Shown here: positions 1 through 5,351 of the stretch, one piece after another
Layout: each line of letters begins with the position of its first letter
Numbering within the stretch: the stretch's first letter is position 1
Source of the DNA: an uncultured Bryobacteraceae bacterium
GTDB lineage: Bacteria > Acidobacteriota > Terriglobia > Bryobacterales > Bryobacteraceae
DNA: 5,351 nucleotides
Assembly: GCA_937921835.1 (NCBI GenBank)
Contig: CAKZVG010000059.1
Coordinates: 1-5,351, forward strand
Reading direction: 5' to 3'
The notes under the pieces: generated by a model
Told to the model about the DNA's origin: nothing
What the model saw: the letters and a program-made list of their open reading frames with translations, nothing else
The model's database searches: none
Translations under genes and position numbers: made by a program

Positions 1-1701
1 TCCGAGACACGCCAGTCATCCTGCACGAAGAAACCATATTGCTTCACCGTGGCGAGAAACTTGGGCGTGCCGAAAGTGAACCGCACCGCGTTGGGGACAT
101 TCTGGATGAGATCCGCCGCGCTGCTGAAGTCGAAACGCGGGTTTTCGATGTTGAGATTGCTATATTGCTGCCGGAAGAAGATGCCGCCGAATTTGAAGGC
201 ATGCCGCCCGCGCAGGTAGGAGAGCTTCTGATCCAGGCTGTACTGCCGAGCGTCGCCGAACTGGCGGAGTTCGCCGGTCAACTGCATTCCGAGCGCCTGA
301 ATTCCGGGCAGGCGCCGCGCCCCAAAGAATTCCTCGTCTTTCGCCGTGTCCCGCGCGTTGAAGAAGCCGTCGAGGCGCTCGAAGTCCGGACGGTTGTATC
401 CAAACCGCGTTTCCGAGTTCCAGACGCCGGAGAAGCGCGTGAACTGTGTGTTGAACCGGTAGCCCCTCCCGGTAAAGCTGCGCGGGTTGACCTGAATGCC
501 GTTGGGAATCTTTTGCGTGGGGCTGGCGTAATTAAACACGGTGGAGAGTTTGTAGGACCTGCTCAACCACGCATCGGCCTTGTAGGTCTGATTGCCGTCG
601 TCGATCGACTGATCGCCGGGCGCGATGTACAACCCCGTGACGTCGCCCGGGCGGACCGGCTGATTCGGGAGCGGGAAAAACTCGAGCACCTTGCGCAGCG
701 TAGGGTAGGTATTGGGAGGGAACCTGCTCCCGCAGCGCCTGCGCCGGCACAGTTCTCGAAACCGTGGCGCCCAGATCGGAGCGGATCCATTCCAGGGCGG
801 CGAAAAAGAACAGGCGGTTCTTGATGACCGGGCCGCCGGCCGAACCGCCGAACTGGTTGTGAACCAGAGCGGCTTTATCGAGGAGGAAGGGATCCCTGGC
901 GTTCAGCGCGTCGCGCCGCAACAGGGTAAAGGCGCCACCGTGGAATTGGTTCCCGCCGGACTTCGTCACGACGTTGATGTTTCCGCTGATCACACGCCCG
1001 TACTCGGCCGGTAGCACGCCCTTGGAAACCTGCACTTCTTCGATCGCCTCCAGGCTTACCATGTTGATGGTATTGAAACCGCCGGAGAAGGCGGTGGAAG
1101 GCGTCTCCAAATTGGCCGTCGCGTCGGTGCCATCCTGTGAGATTGAGAGCGAAGAACTGCCAAGGCCGTTGATCAGGAACGTCCCCGCCGCCGAGCCCGG
1201 TTGCACGCCGGCGGCCAAGTCAAGGAGCCGCGTCAGATCGCGCCGGGCCACCGGCAGTTCGGCCACTGAAAGACCCGTGCGGCTCGCTCTCTGCTCGGAG
1301 GTGGAAGTTGCAAGCATGGGGTTCTCGGCGGTCACGGTGACGGCTTCAACCTGCTCGCCTACCAGCAGGCCGGCGTCCTGCACCAGCACCTGTCCCGACT
1401 GATTGATCAGCAGGCCGGTTCGGCGCTCCGTGCGGAATCCCTTTGCCATCACCTCCAGTGTGTAGAAACCGAGTTCGAGGAACTCAAAACGGTAGGCCCC
1501 GGCCGGACCGGCCGTGGTGCGGCGCTCGGCGCCCGTCCGCTCGTTCAGCAGGCGTACCGAGGCTCCCGCGACAACCGCCCCGCTCGGATCGGTCACGGCG
1601 CCGGTGATGACGCTCGTGTTCACCTGCGCAGACGATCCCAGCGCGGTCAGGAAACACAAGGCGACGGCCCGGCTTATGAGCTTCTGAAAACGTGTGGACA
1701 A
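1..1701 (-). CDS. TonB-dependent receptor-like outer-membrane protein with N-terminal carboxypeptidase-regulatory-like domain (frameshifted; 3' end outside window)
   Basis: This is an Oar-like outer-membrane receptor, the kind that imports or binds large ligands using TonB energy; the ligand is unknown. The TTG start at 1701 opens a signal peptide (basic MSTRFQKLISR, hydrophobic AVALCFLTALG, likely cut after SSA at residue 25). A carboxypeptidase-regulatory-like/Cna-B-type domain follows (about 29-105, ITGAVTDPSGAVVAGASVRL). A TonB plug comes next (about 136-250, with LINGLG, SISQDGTDA, IEEVQVSKGVLPAEYGR and NVVTKSGGNQFHGG). The barrel then begins (VHNQFGGSAGGPVIKNRLFF). Near residue 328 the frame changes by one base. 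In the new frame, open without a stop from 719 to the left edge, it reads TLRKVLEFFPLPNQP and later YLRGRHAFKFGGIFFRQQYS and YGFFVQDDWRVS, all barrel-like. Family members run to about 1000 or more residues, so roughly half is present. In the original frame translation ends at 532 after about 60 unrelated residues. Read as is, the gene is broken; a sequencing or assembly error is the alternative. It probably has its own promoter, since 110 bases separate it from mtnA. Confidence 0.92.
700..722 (-). other. Frameshift point within the receptor gene
   Basis: Up to about 720, family-like sequence lies in the frame set by the TTG at 1701 (...TVSRTVPAQALREQVP). From about 716 onward it lies in the frame displaced by one base (...PTLRKVLEFFPLPNQ). 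Both frames lack stops around the junction, so the exact base cannot be fixed. The minus-strand run CCCTCCC at 714-720 is the likeliest place. Removing one C there gives a smooth EQVPSNTYPTLRKVL. The change equals one inserted base or two missing bases. Confidence 0.8.
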
Positions 1702-1709
1702 TTCCAGAT

Positions 1710-1716
1710 CTCCCTC
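1710..1716 (-). promoter_or_regulatory. Ribosome binding site fixing a TTG start for the receptor gene
   Basis: GAGGGAG on the minus strand sits eight bases upstream of the TTG at 1701. No ATG or GTG occurs in this frame between mtnA and 1701. A typical signal peptide begins at the TTG, so the site and the TTG together define the start. Confidence 0.65.
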
Positions 1717-1787
1717 TTGGTCGTAACGCAGAACACAACGATACGAAGACCCCGCTCCAGGGAGATGACAATGTTGCGAATAGATAG

Positions 1788-1811
1788 TTAGCCGGCTCGC
1801 CCCCGCGCTAA
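1788..1811 (-). terminator. Possible terminator hairpin after mtnA
   Basis: An inverted repeat starts immediately after the mtnA TGA. Arms TTAGC and GCTAA are extended by CGG pairing with CCG, with one bulged base and a seven-base loop. The stem is eight base pairs. The bases that follow on the transcript (CTATCTATTC) are only moderately U-rich, so it is not a textbook Rho-independent terminator. It lies where the four-gene run ends and before a gene of different function, which fits a weak terminator or an mRNA end-stabilising hairpin. Confidence 0.35.
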
Positions 1812-2840
1812 TCAGCCCGCCGCCAGGCGCCGCAGCGGCTCCTCGTAGGGCGGGCGCGCCACGCCGCGCTCGGTGATGATGGCCGTCACATACCGCGCCG
1901 GGGTGACGTCGAAGGCCGGATTCCGCGCCGCGACGCCCGCCGGGGCGACCGGCACGCCGGAAACGTGAGTCACCTCGGCCGGCGGGCGCTCCTCGATGGG
2001 GATGGCGTCGCCGGAGGCGAGCGACAAGTCGAGCGTCGATACCGGCGCGGCGACATAGAACGGGACGTTGTTCTCGCGCGCCAGCACCGCCACCGCGTAA
2101 GTGCCGATCTTATTCGCCACGTCGCCGTTGGCGGCGATCCGGTCGGCGCCCACCACCACGCAGCCGATGCGTCCGGACTTCAGAAAGTGCCCGGCCATGC
2201 TGTCGGTGATCAGCGTGGTGGGGATGCCGTCCTGCTGCAACTCCCAGGCGGTCAGGCGAGCGCCCTGAAGAAAGGGCCGCGTCTCATCGGCGAACACGTC
2301 GATCTTCTTGCCCGCTTCGACCGCCGCGCGGATGACGCCCAGGGCGGTCCCGTAGCCGGCCGTGGCCAGGGCGCCCGCGTTGCAATGGGTGAGGACGGTC
2401 TTGCCGTCGGGCACCAGCGGCGCGCCGTGCCGCCCCATGGCGCGGTTGATCTCGATGTCCTCCTCGCGAATCCGCCTGGCTTCCTCCACCAGGCGCTCGC
2501 GGATCTCCCTGAGCGGACGCCCGCGCAGGGAGGCGTAGAGGCGCTTCATCCGCTCGATGGCCCAGAACAGATTGACCGCCGTGGGGCGCGTGGCGGCAAG
2601 CGTGGCGCCGACCCGCTCCAGGTGGGGTTCGAAGTCCGCCCCGTCCGCTTCGAGCGCGCCCAGCGCCATGCCCATGGCGGCGGCGACGCCGATGGCTGGC
2701 GCGCCGCGGATCACCATCCCGCGGATGGCGCGCGCCACGTCCTCATGCGTGCGGCAGGTGACGTAGACTTCCTCGTTCGGCAGGCGGGTCTGGTCGATCA
2801 TGACCACCCCGCCGGCGGTCCATTGAATGGTCTCTACCAT
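1812..2840 (-). CDS. mtnA: MtnA, S-methyl-5-thioribose-1-phosphate isomerase (342 aa)
   Basis: MtnA converts 5-methylthioribose-1-phosphate to 5-methylthioribulose-1-phosphate in the cytosolic methionine salvage pathway. That pathway recycles methylthioadenosine left over from polyamine and other SAM-dependent reactions. The protein has the full length expected of the family (about 340-360). It carries the eIF2B-like/MtnA core: RGAPAIG (45-51), [10 protein letters not shown] (151-160) with catalytic Cys153, [20 protein letters not shown] (182-201), [20 protein letters not shown] (229-248) with catalytic Asp233, and [11 protein letters not shown] (261-271). The cysteine and aspartate match the catalytic pair known from Bacillus subtilis MtnA. 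ATG 2840 was chosen because [18 protein letters not shown] is the usual family N-terminus and AAGGAA lies ten bases upstream. The frame stays open further upstream, but that part overlaps the membrane protease gene in another frame and has no family likeness. The gene overlaps the protease stop by seven bases and is the last of the coupled run. No other salvage gene (mtnB, mtnC, mtnP) is in view. Confidence 0.97.
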   Translation of the reverse strand: MVETIQWTAGGVVMIDQTRLPNEEVYVTCRTHEDVARAIRGMVIRGAPAIGVAAAMGMALGALEADGADFEPHLERVGATLAATRPTAVNLFWAIERMKRLYASLRGRPLREIRERLVEEARRIREEDIEINRAMGRHGAPLVPDGKTVLTHCNAGALATAGYGTALGVIRAAVEAGKKIDVFADETRPFLQGARLTAWELQQDGIPTTLITDSMAGHFLKSGRIGCVVVGADRIAANGDVANKIGTYAVAVLARENNVPFYVAAPVSTLDLSLASGDAIPIEERPPAEVTHVSGVPVAPAGVAARNPAFDVTPARYVTAIITERGVARPPYEEPLRRLAAG

Positions 2841-3616
2841 GGAATGTGTTTTCCTTGCATCAGAAACGCGGTGAAAAAGGTGAGGTTGTAGCCGGCGTGC
2901 ATCAGCGTGGCGGCGGCGGTCGAGCCGGTGCGGTAGCGCGCCCACCCGAAGGCAGCGCCGGCCAGCGTGATGAGCAGGACATGCCGCCACGACCAGCCAT
3001 ACTGCGGCCCGTGCAATAACGCGAAGGGAAGCGCGGCCACGAACACGCCCGCCACCGGGCCGAAGGAGCGCATCAGCAGCGGCAGCAGGAAGCCGCGAAA
3101 GGCCAGTTCCTCGCACACCGGCCCCAGCGTCACCGCGAAGACGAAAAGCAAGGTGATGGAGAGCGGGTCCTTCAGGAACTCCCGCATCGGCATGTCGATT
3201 TCCGGCGTGTGCAGCAGGGCGCCGAGCACCGCGATCCCGAGCGCCACCAGCGGACCCGCGAACAGGCTCATCCACATCGCCCGGCGGGCCGGCATGATCC
3301 AGGCCAGCGAGTGCCAGAACGGCCGCCCGTAACGCAGCTTGAGCAATCCGTACAGGGCCAGGAACCAGAACGCGTAGCCCAGGAACTGCGCCGGCAGCAG
3401 GGCCGCGGCCTTCGCTTCCGGCCGCCACGAGGTAACGAAGAAGACCCCCAGCGCGATCAGGAAGGCCGCCAGCAACGCCGGTACCGCCAACGCGGCGAAC
3501 AGCAGCAGGTCCTGATAGTTCCAGAACGGGTAGGGAGCCAGCCGAGCGCCGGCCGGCGGCGGCGCGGCGTCCTGGACGGCGCCGGGCGGAGGCGTGGGAG
3601 GGGCCGGATCGCTCAT
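2834..3616 (-). CDS. CPBP-family intramembrane glutamic protease (Abi/CAAX-like), 260 aa
   Basis: This is a polytopic inner-membrane protein of the CPBP (CAAX protease and bacteriocin-processing, Rce1-like) family. The family cleaves, or is thought to cleave, membrane-embedded or membrane-proximal peptides. A proline-rich cytosolic-looking N-terminus (1-30) is followed by hydrophobic segments at about 36-61, 71-92, 112-135, 151-168, 187-203, 212-226 and 232-252. The catalytic signature is complete: CEELAFRG gives Glu169, Glu170 and Arg174; ALLHG gives His202; and LMHAGYNL gives His240 and Asn244. It starts at ATG 3616, inside the stop of the gene before it (ATGA). No strong Shine-Dalgarno sequence is seen, so coupling to upstream translation is likely. 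Its TAG stop lies within the first seven bases of mtnA. The substrate cannot be read from the sequence. Family members serve in bacteriocin self-immunity, signalling or prenyl-protein processing, and nothing nearby points to a bacteriocin. The family call is strong; the role is unknown. Confidence 0.95.
   Translation of the reverse strand: MSDPAPPTPPPGAVQDAAPPPAGARLAPYPFWNYQDLLLFAALAVPALLAAFLIALGVFFVTSWRPEAKAAALLPAQFLGYAFWFLALYGLLKLRYGRPFWHSLAWIMPARRAMWMSLFAGPLVALGIAVLGALLHTPEIDMPMREFLKDPLSITLLFVFAVTLGPVCEELAFRGFLLPLLMRSFGPVAGVFVAALPFALLHGPQYGWSWRHVLLITLAGAAFGWARYRTGSTAAATLMHAGYNLTFFTAFLMQGKHIPW
2851..2856 (-). promoter_or_regulatory. Ribosome binding site of mtnA
   Basis: AAGGAA on the minus strand lies ten bases before ATG 2840, inside the last codons of the protease gene. 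It supports the short MtnA start over the longer open frame upstream. The two preceding genes lack an evident site, so mtnA may start partly independently of coupling. Confidence 0.6.
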
Positions 3617-4566
3617 GGTTCGGACTCGATCAGCATGGCGGCAATGAGCGGCACCATCAGCTCATGATGGCCCGTGAGCGCGATGCCCCGCCCTCCCGCT
3701 CCGGCGTGGGGCCGTTCGACGACGTTCACGCGCGGCCGGTAGTGCTGGAGAAAATCCAGGTTCACGGTGGTGAACTCCATTACCGGGTGGCCGAGATTCC
3801 GCACCGCGGAAAGCGCCTTGAGGAAGACCTCGGGCAGAACCACCGCCGAGCCCGTGTTCAGGTAGACACCGCCCCGGTCGAGCGCCTTCACCAGCGCGCA
3901 GAACAACCGGAAGTCGTGGTGAGTCGCGCGGCCTAGCGCGGCCGGATCGAGCGACGGGTGGGTGTGCGGCGTGTCGGTTCCCACCGCCACGTGCACCGTG
4001 ACCGGGACGCCCCGCCGGTAGGCTTCGTGCAGCAGGCTGGCCGGGGCGAAGCGAGGATCGGCGATCTCCTGAAGCCGGCGGCCAAGCGCCTCGCCCATGC
4101 CGGCCCCTTGCGCGCCGGCCACCGCGGCGTTCATCTCCCGGCCGGTTTCTTCCGCCGCGCCGAAGCGCCCGTCGGGAAGCACCGCCTCGACGTCCTCGCT
4201 GGTGTGTCCCGCCAGCGCGATTTCGAAATCGTGGATCGCGGCCGAGCCGTTCATCACGAACGCGCTGGCGTATCCCCGCCGCATCAGGTCGATCAGCACC
4301 GGCGCCAGGCCGCACTTCACCACGTGCCCGCCCATGCCCCACAGAATGGGCTTGCCGCTCGCGCGCGCGCGGCGCATGGCCTCCACCACCGCGCGCAGCG
4401 CATCCGCCGCCAGCAGGCGCGGCAGCGAAGCCAGCAGCCCCGCGGCGCCCGAGCCTTTCGGGTAGGGCGCGGCGAAGTCCACCACCCGCACCTTGCCGCC
4501 ACGCGCCGCCAGCGGCACGGTCTTCAGCGCCGAAAGATCGAGCGGCTCCAGGGGGTATCTGCTCAT
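3613..4566 (-). CDS. Deoxyhypusine synthase-fold-like protein of unknown function (317 aa)
   Basis: No established function is recognised. The protein is cytosolic by sequence, with no signal peptide or membrane segment. By eye it follows the layout of deoxyhypusine synthases (DHS-like NAD-binding fold). Conserved-looking blocks are [20 protein letters not shown] (76-95), [15 protein letters not shown] (106-120), TSEDVEA (122-128), [11 protein letters not shown] (194-204), [20 protein letters not shown] (232-251) and a C-terminal GHHELMVPL (299-307). These match the order of the DHS blocks for NAD binding, the glycine-rich GG segment and the final strand. The lysine that forms the enzyme intermediate in true DHS (motif WGK) is not visible in the matching stretch 272-298, so DHS chemistry is doubtful. 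The several histidines and acidic residues (H112, D113, E115, H201, H203, E246, H300, E302) could bind a ligand or metal. It starts at the ATG inside the uvrA stop (ATGA) without a clear Shine-Dalgarno sequence, and its own TGA overlaps the next ATG. That implies translational coupling on both sides. The coding call is firm; the fold call is inference. Confidence 0.72.
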   Translation of the reverse strand: MSRYPLEPLDLSALKTVPLAARGGKVRVVDFAAPYPKGSGAAGLLASLPRLLAADALRAVVEAMRRARASGKPILWGMGGHVVKCGLAPVLIDLMRRGYASAFVMNGSAAIHDFEIALAGHTSEDVEAVLPDGRFGAAEETGREMNAAVAGAQGAGMGEALGRRLQEIADPRFAPASLLHEAYRRGVPVTVHVAVGTDTPHTHPSLDPAALGRATHHDFRLFCALVKALDRGGVYLNTGSAVVLPEVFLKALSAVRNLGHPVMEFTTVNLDFLQHYRPRVNVVERPHAGAGGRGIALTGHHELMVPLIAAMLIESEP

Positions 4567-5351
4567 TGGAGGATTCTGGCCAGTGCCTGGGCGGTGTGCC
4601 CGCGGCCGCCGCGCAGCACGTCCTCGGGAGTCCCGGCGGCGACGATTTCCCCGCCGCGCTCACCGCCCTCCGGGCCGAGGTCGATGATCCAGTCCGCGCA
4701 CTTCACGACGTCGAGCTGGTGTTCGATCACGACAACAGTATTACCCAGATCGACAAGCCGTTGCAGTACCAGTAGCAGTTTCTTGATGTCGTCAAAGTGC
4801 AGGCCGGTGGTGGGTTCGTCGAGGATGTAGAGGGTGCGTCCGGTCTGGCGCTTGCTCAACTCGCGCGCCAGCTTAATGCGCTGCGCCTCGCCGCCGGAAA
4901 GCGTGGTGGAGGACTGGCCGAGATGAAGATAGCCCAGCCCCACGTCCACCAGGGTCTGGAGCTTGGCCGCAATCTGCGGGAGGTTCTCAAGCAGCGGCAG
5001 CACCTCCTCGACCGGCGATTCCAGCAGATCGGCGATCGACTTGCCGCGGTACTTCACCTGCAACGTCTCGTGGTTATAGCGCCGCCCGCGGCACAGGTCG
5101 CAGGCGACGAAGACATCGGGCAGGAAGCTCATCTCGATGCGCTTCAGCCCGTCGCCCCGGCAGGCTTCGCAGCGCCCGCCCTTGACGTTGAAGCTGAAGC
5201 GGCCGGGCTTATAGCCGCGCTCGCGCGACTCCGGCAGCATGGCGAAGAGATCGCGGATCGGCGTGAAAACGCCGGTGTAGGTGGCGGGGTTCGAGCGCGG
5301 CGTGCGGCCGATGGGGGACTGGTCGATCTCGATCACCTTATCGACGTGTTC
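4563..5351 (-). CDS. uvrA: UvrA, excinuclease ABC subunit A (C-terminal 262 residues; 5' end outside window)
   Basis: UvrA is the damage-sensing ATPase of nucleotide excision repair; it works as a dimer with UvrB in the cytoplasm. The visible part opens in frame at the right edge with [20 protein letters not shown], a hallmark stretch of the second ATPase half. Numbering from that edge, a zinc finger follows (Cys61, 64, 84 and 87, C-x2-C-x19-C-x2-C). Then come the ABC signature LSGGE (151-155), Walker B LYILDEP (Asp178, Glu179) and the H-loop histidine 211 (VVIEH). The end LGPEGG...[12 protein letters not shown] is also typical. UvrA is usually about 940 residues, so roughly the last quarter is seen. 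An internal GTG near 5336 is not the start, because family sequence continues upstream of it. The TGA stop overlaps the ATG of the next gene by four bases (ATGA), so this gene probably leads, or sits inside, an operon. All key residues of the visible part are intact. Confidence 0.99.
   Translation of the reverse strand, partial: EHVDKVIEIDQSPIGRTPRSNPATYTGVFTPIRDLFAMLPESRERGYKPGRFSFNVKGGRCEACRGDGLKRIEMSFLPDVFVACDLCRGRRYNHETLQVKYRGKSIADLLESPVEEVLPLLENLPQIAAKLQTLVDVGLGYLHLGQSSTTLSGGEAQRIKLARELSKRQTGRTLYILDEPTTGLHFDDIKKLLLVLQRLVDLGNTVVVIEHQLDVVKCADWIIDLGPEGGERGGEIVAAGTPEDVLRGGRGHTAQALARILQ

Larger units (their letters stand above)
1702..1811. other. Intergenic gap between mtnA and the receptor gene
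   Basis: These 110 bases hold the post-mtnA hairpin and the receptor ribosome binding site. Reading the minus strand, TTGTCA (1766-1771) resembles a -35 box, but no good -10 box lies 16-19 bases downstream, so no promoter is called. No small gene is seen. Confidence 0.6.

Noticed and set aside
700..722. Programmed +1 frameshifting as the explanation for the receptor frame change.
   Set aside because: No known slippery site, stop codon in the shift position or stimulatory element is seen, and the receptor family is not known to use recoding; an indel or sequence error is simpler.
39..824. Plus-strand open frame of 261 codons opposite the receptor.
   Set aside because: The minus strand carries continuous receptor barrel sequence (including FVQDDWRVS and FKFGGIFFRQQ) across this span, so the plus frame is a shadow.
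1965..2891. Long plus-strand open frame (308 codons) opposite mtnA.
   Set aside because: It is antisense to mtnA, its composition is typical of GC-rich shadow frames (runs of R, G, H, A, D), and it has no recognisable domain.
2841..3428. In-frame open extension upstream of MtnA that would give a 538-residue fusion protein.
   Set aside because: It lies in another frame over the well-supported CPBP protease gene, is arginine/alanine-rich without family likeness, and the MtnA N-terminus matches the family from ATG 2840 with a Shine-Dalgarno sequence.
2834..3616. CPBP protease as an abortive-infection or bacteriocin-immunity gene of a defence island.
   Set aside because: No toxin, bacteriocin precursor, restriction, integrase or other defence gene is nearby; it sits coupled between housekeeping-type genes.
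3662..4663. Minus-strand open frame of 333 codons overlapping the DHS-like gene in another frame.
   Set aside because: The protein is Arg/Gly/Ala-rich with no motifs, while the alternative frame has strongly patterned, family-like blocks and ATGA junctions at both ends.
3958..4830. Long plus-strand open frame (290 codons) opposite the DHS-like gene and uvrA.
   Set aside because: It spans two firmly identified minus-strand genes and its translation is low-complexity Arg/His/Ala-rich, as expected of a shadow frame.

Overview
The window looks like chromosomal DNA of a GC-rich bacterium, most likely an Acidobacteriota member of the Bryobacter/Solibacter kind. This assignment is inference. It rests mainly on the large outer-membrane receptor that pairs an N-terminal carboxypeptidase-regulatory-like domain with a TonB plug and barrel, a type greatly expanded in that phylum. 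It also rests on the GC-rich coding style. No rRNA, tRNA, CRISPR or mobile element was seen. All genes are on the minus strand, so they read from right to left.

Region 1 (5351 to 2834, continuing to 1812) is a tightly packed run of four genes. The run begins with the C-terminal 262 residues of UvrA, the nucleotide excision repair ATPase; its 5' end lies outside the window. Next come a 317-residue protein that resembles a catalytically altered deoxyhypusine synthase-fold protein, a 260-residue CPBP-family intramembrane protease, and MtnA (methylthioribose-1-phosphate isomerase, 342 residues). Successive genes overlap by 4, 4 and 7 bases (ATGA, ATGA, ATGGTAG), which strongly suggests one mRNA with translational coupling. 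The functions are unrelated on their face: DNA repair, an unknown cytosolic protein, a membrane protease and methionine salvage.

Region 2 (1811 to 1702) is a 110-base gap. It holds a hairpin just after the mtnA stop codon and a good Shine-Dalgarno sequence ahead of the next gene.

Region 3 (1701 to 1) is the N-terminal half of a TonB-dependent receptor-like outer-membrane protein. It starts at TTG and has a signal peptide. Its reading frame shifts by one base near 700-722. Before and after that point both frames encode clear receptor sequence, so this is either a recent inactivating indel or a sequence error. The gene runs off the left edge.

There is no obvious novel defence or mobile system here. 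The item most worth following up is the deoxyhypusine synthase-like protein of unknown function, co-transcribed with mtnA and uvrA. The receptor frameshift comes second.
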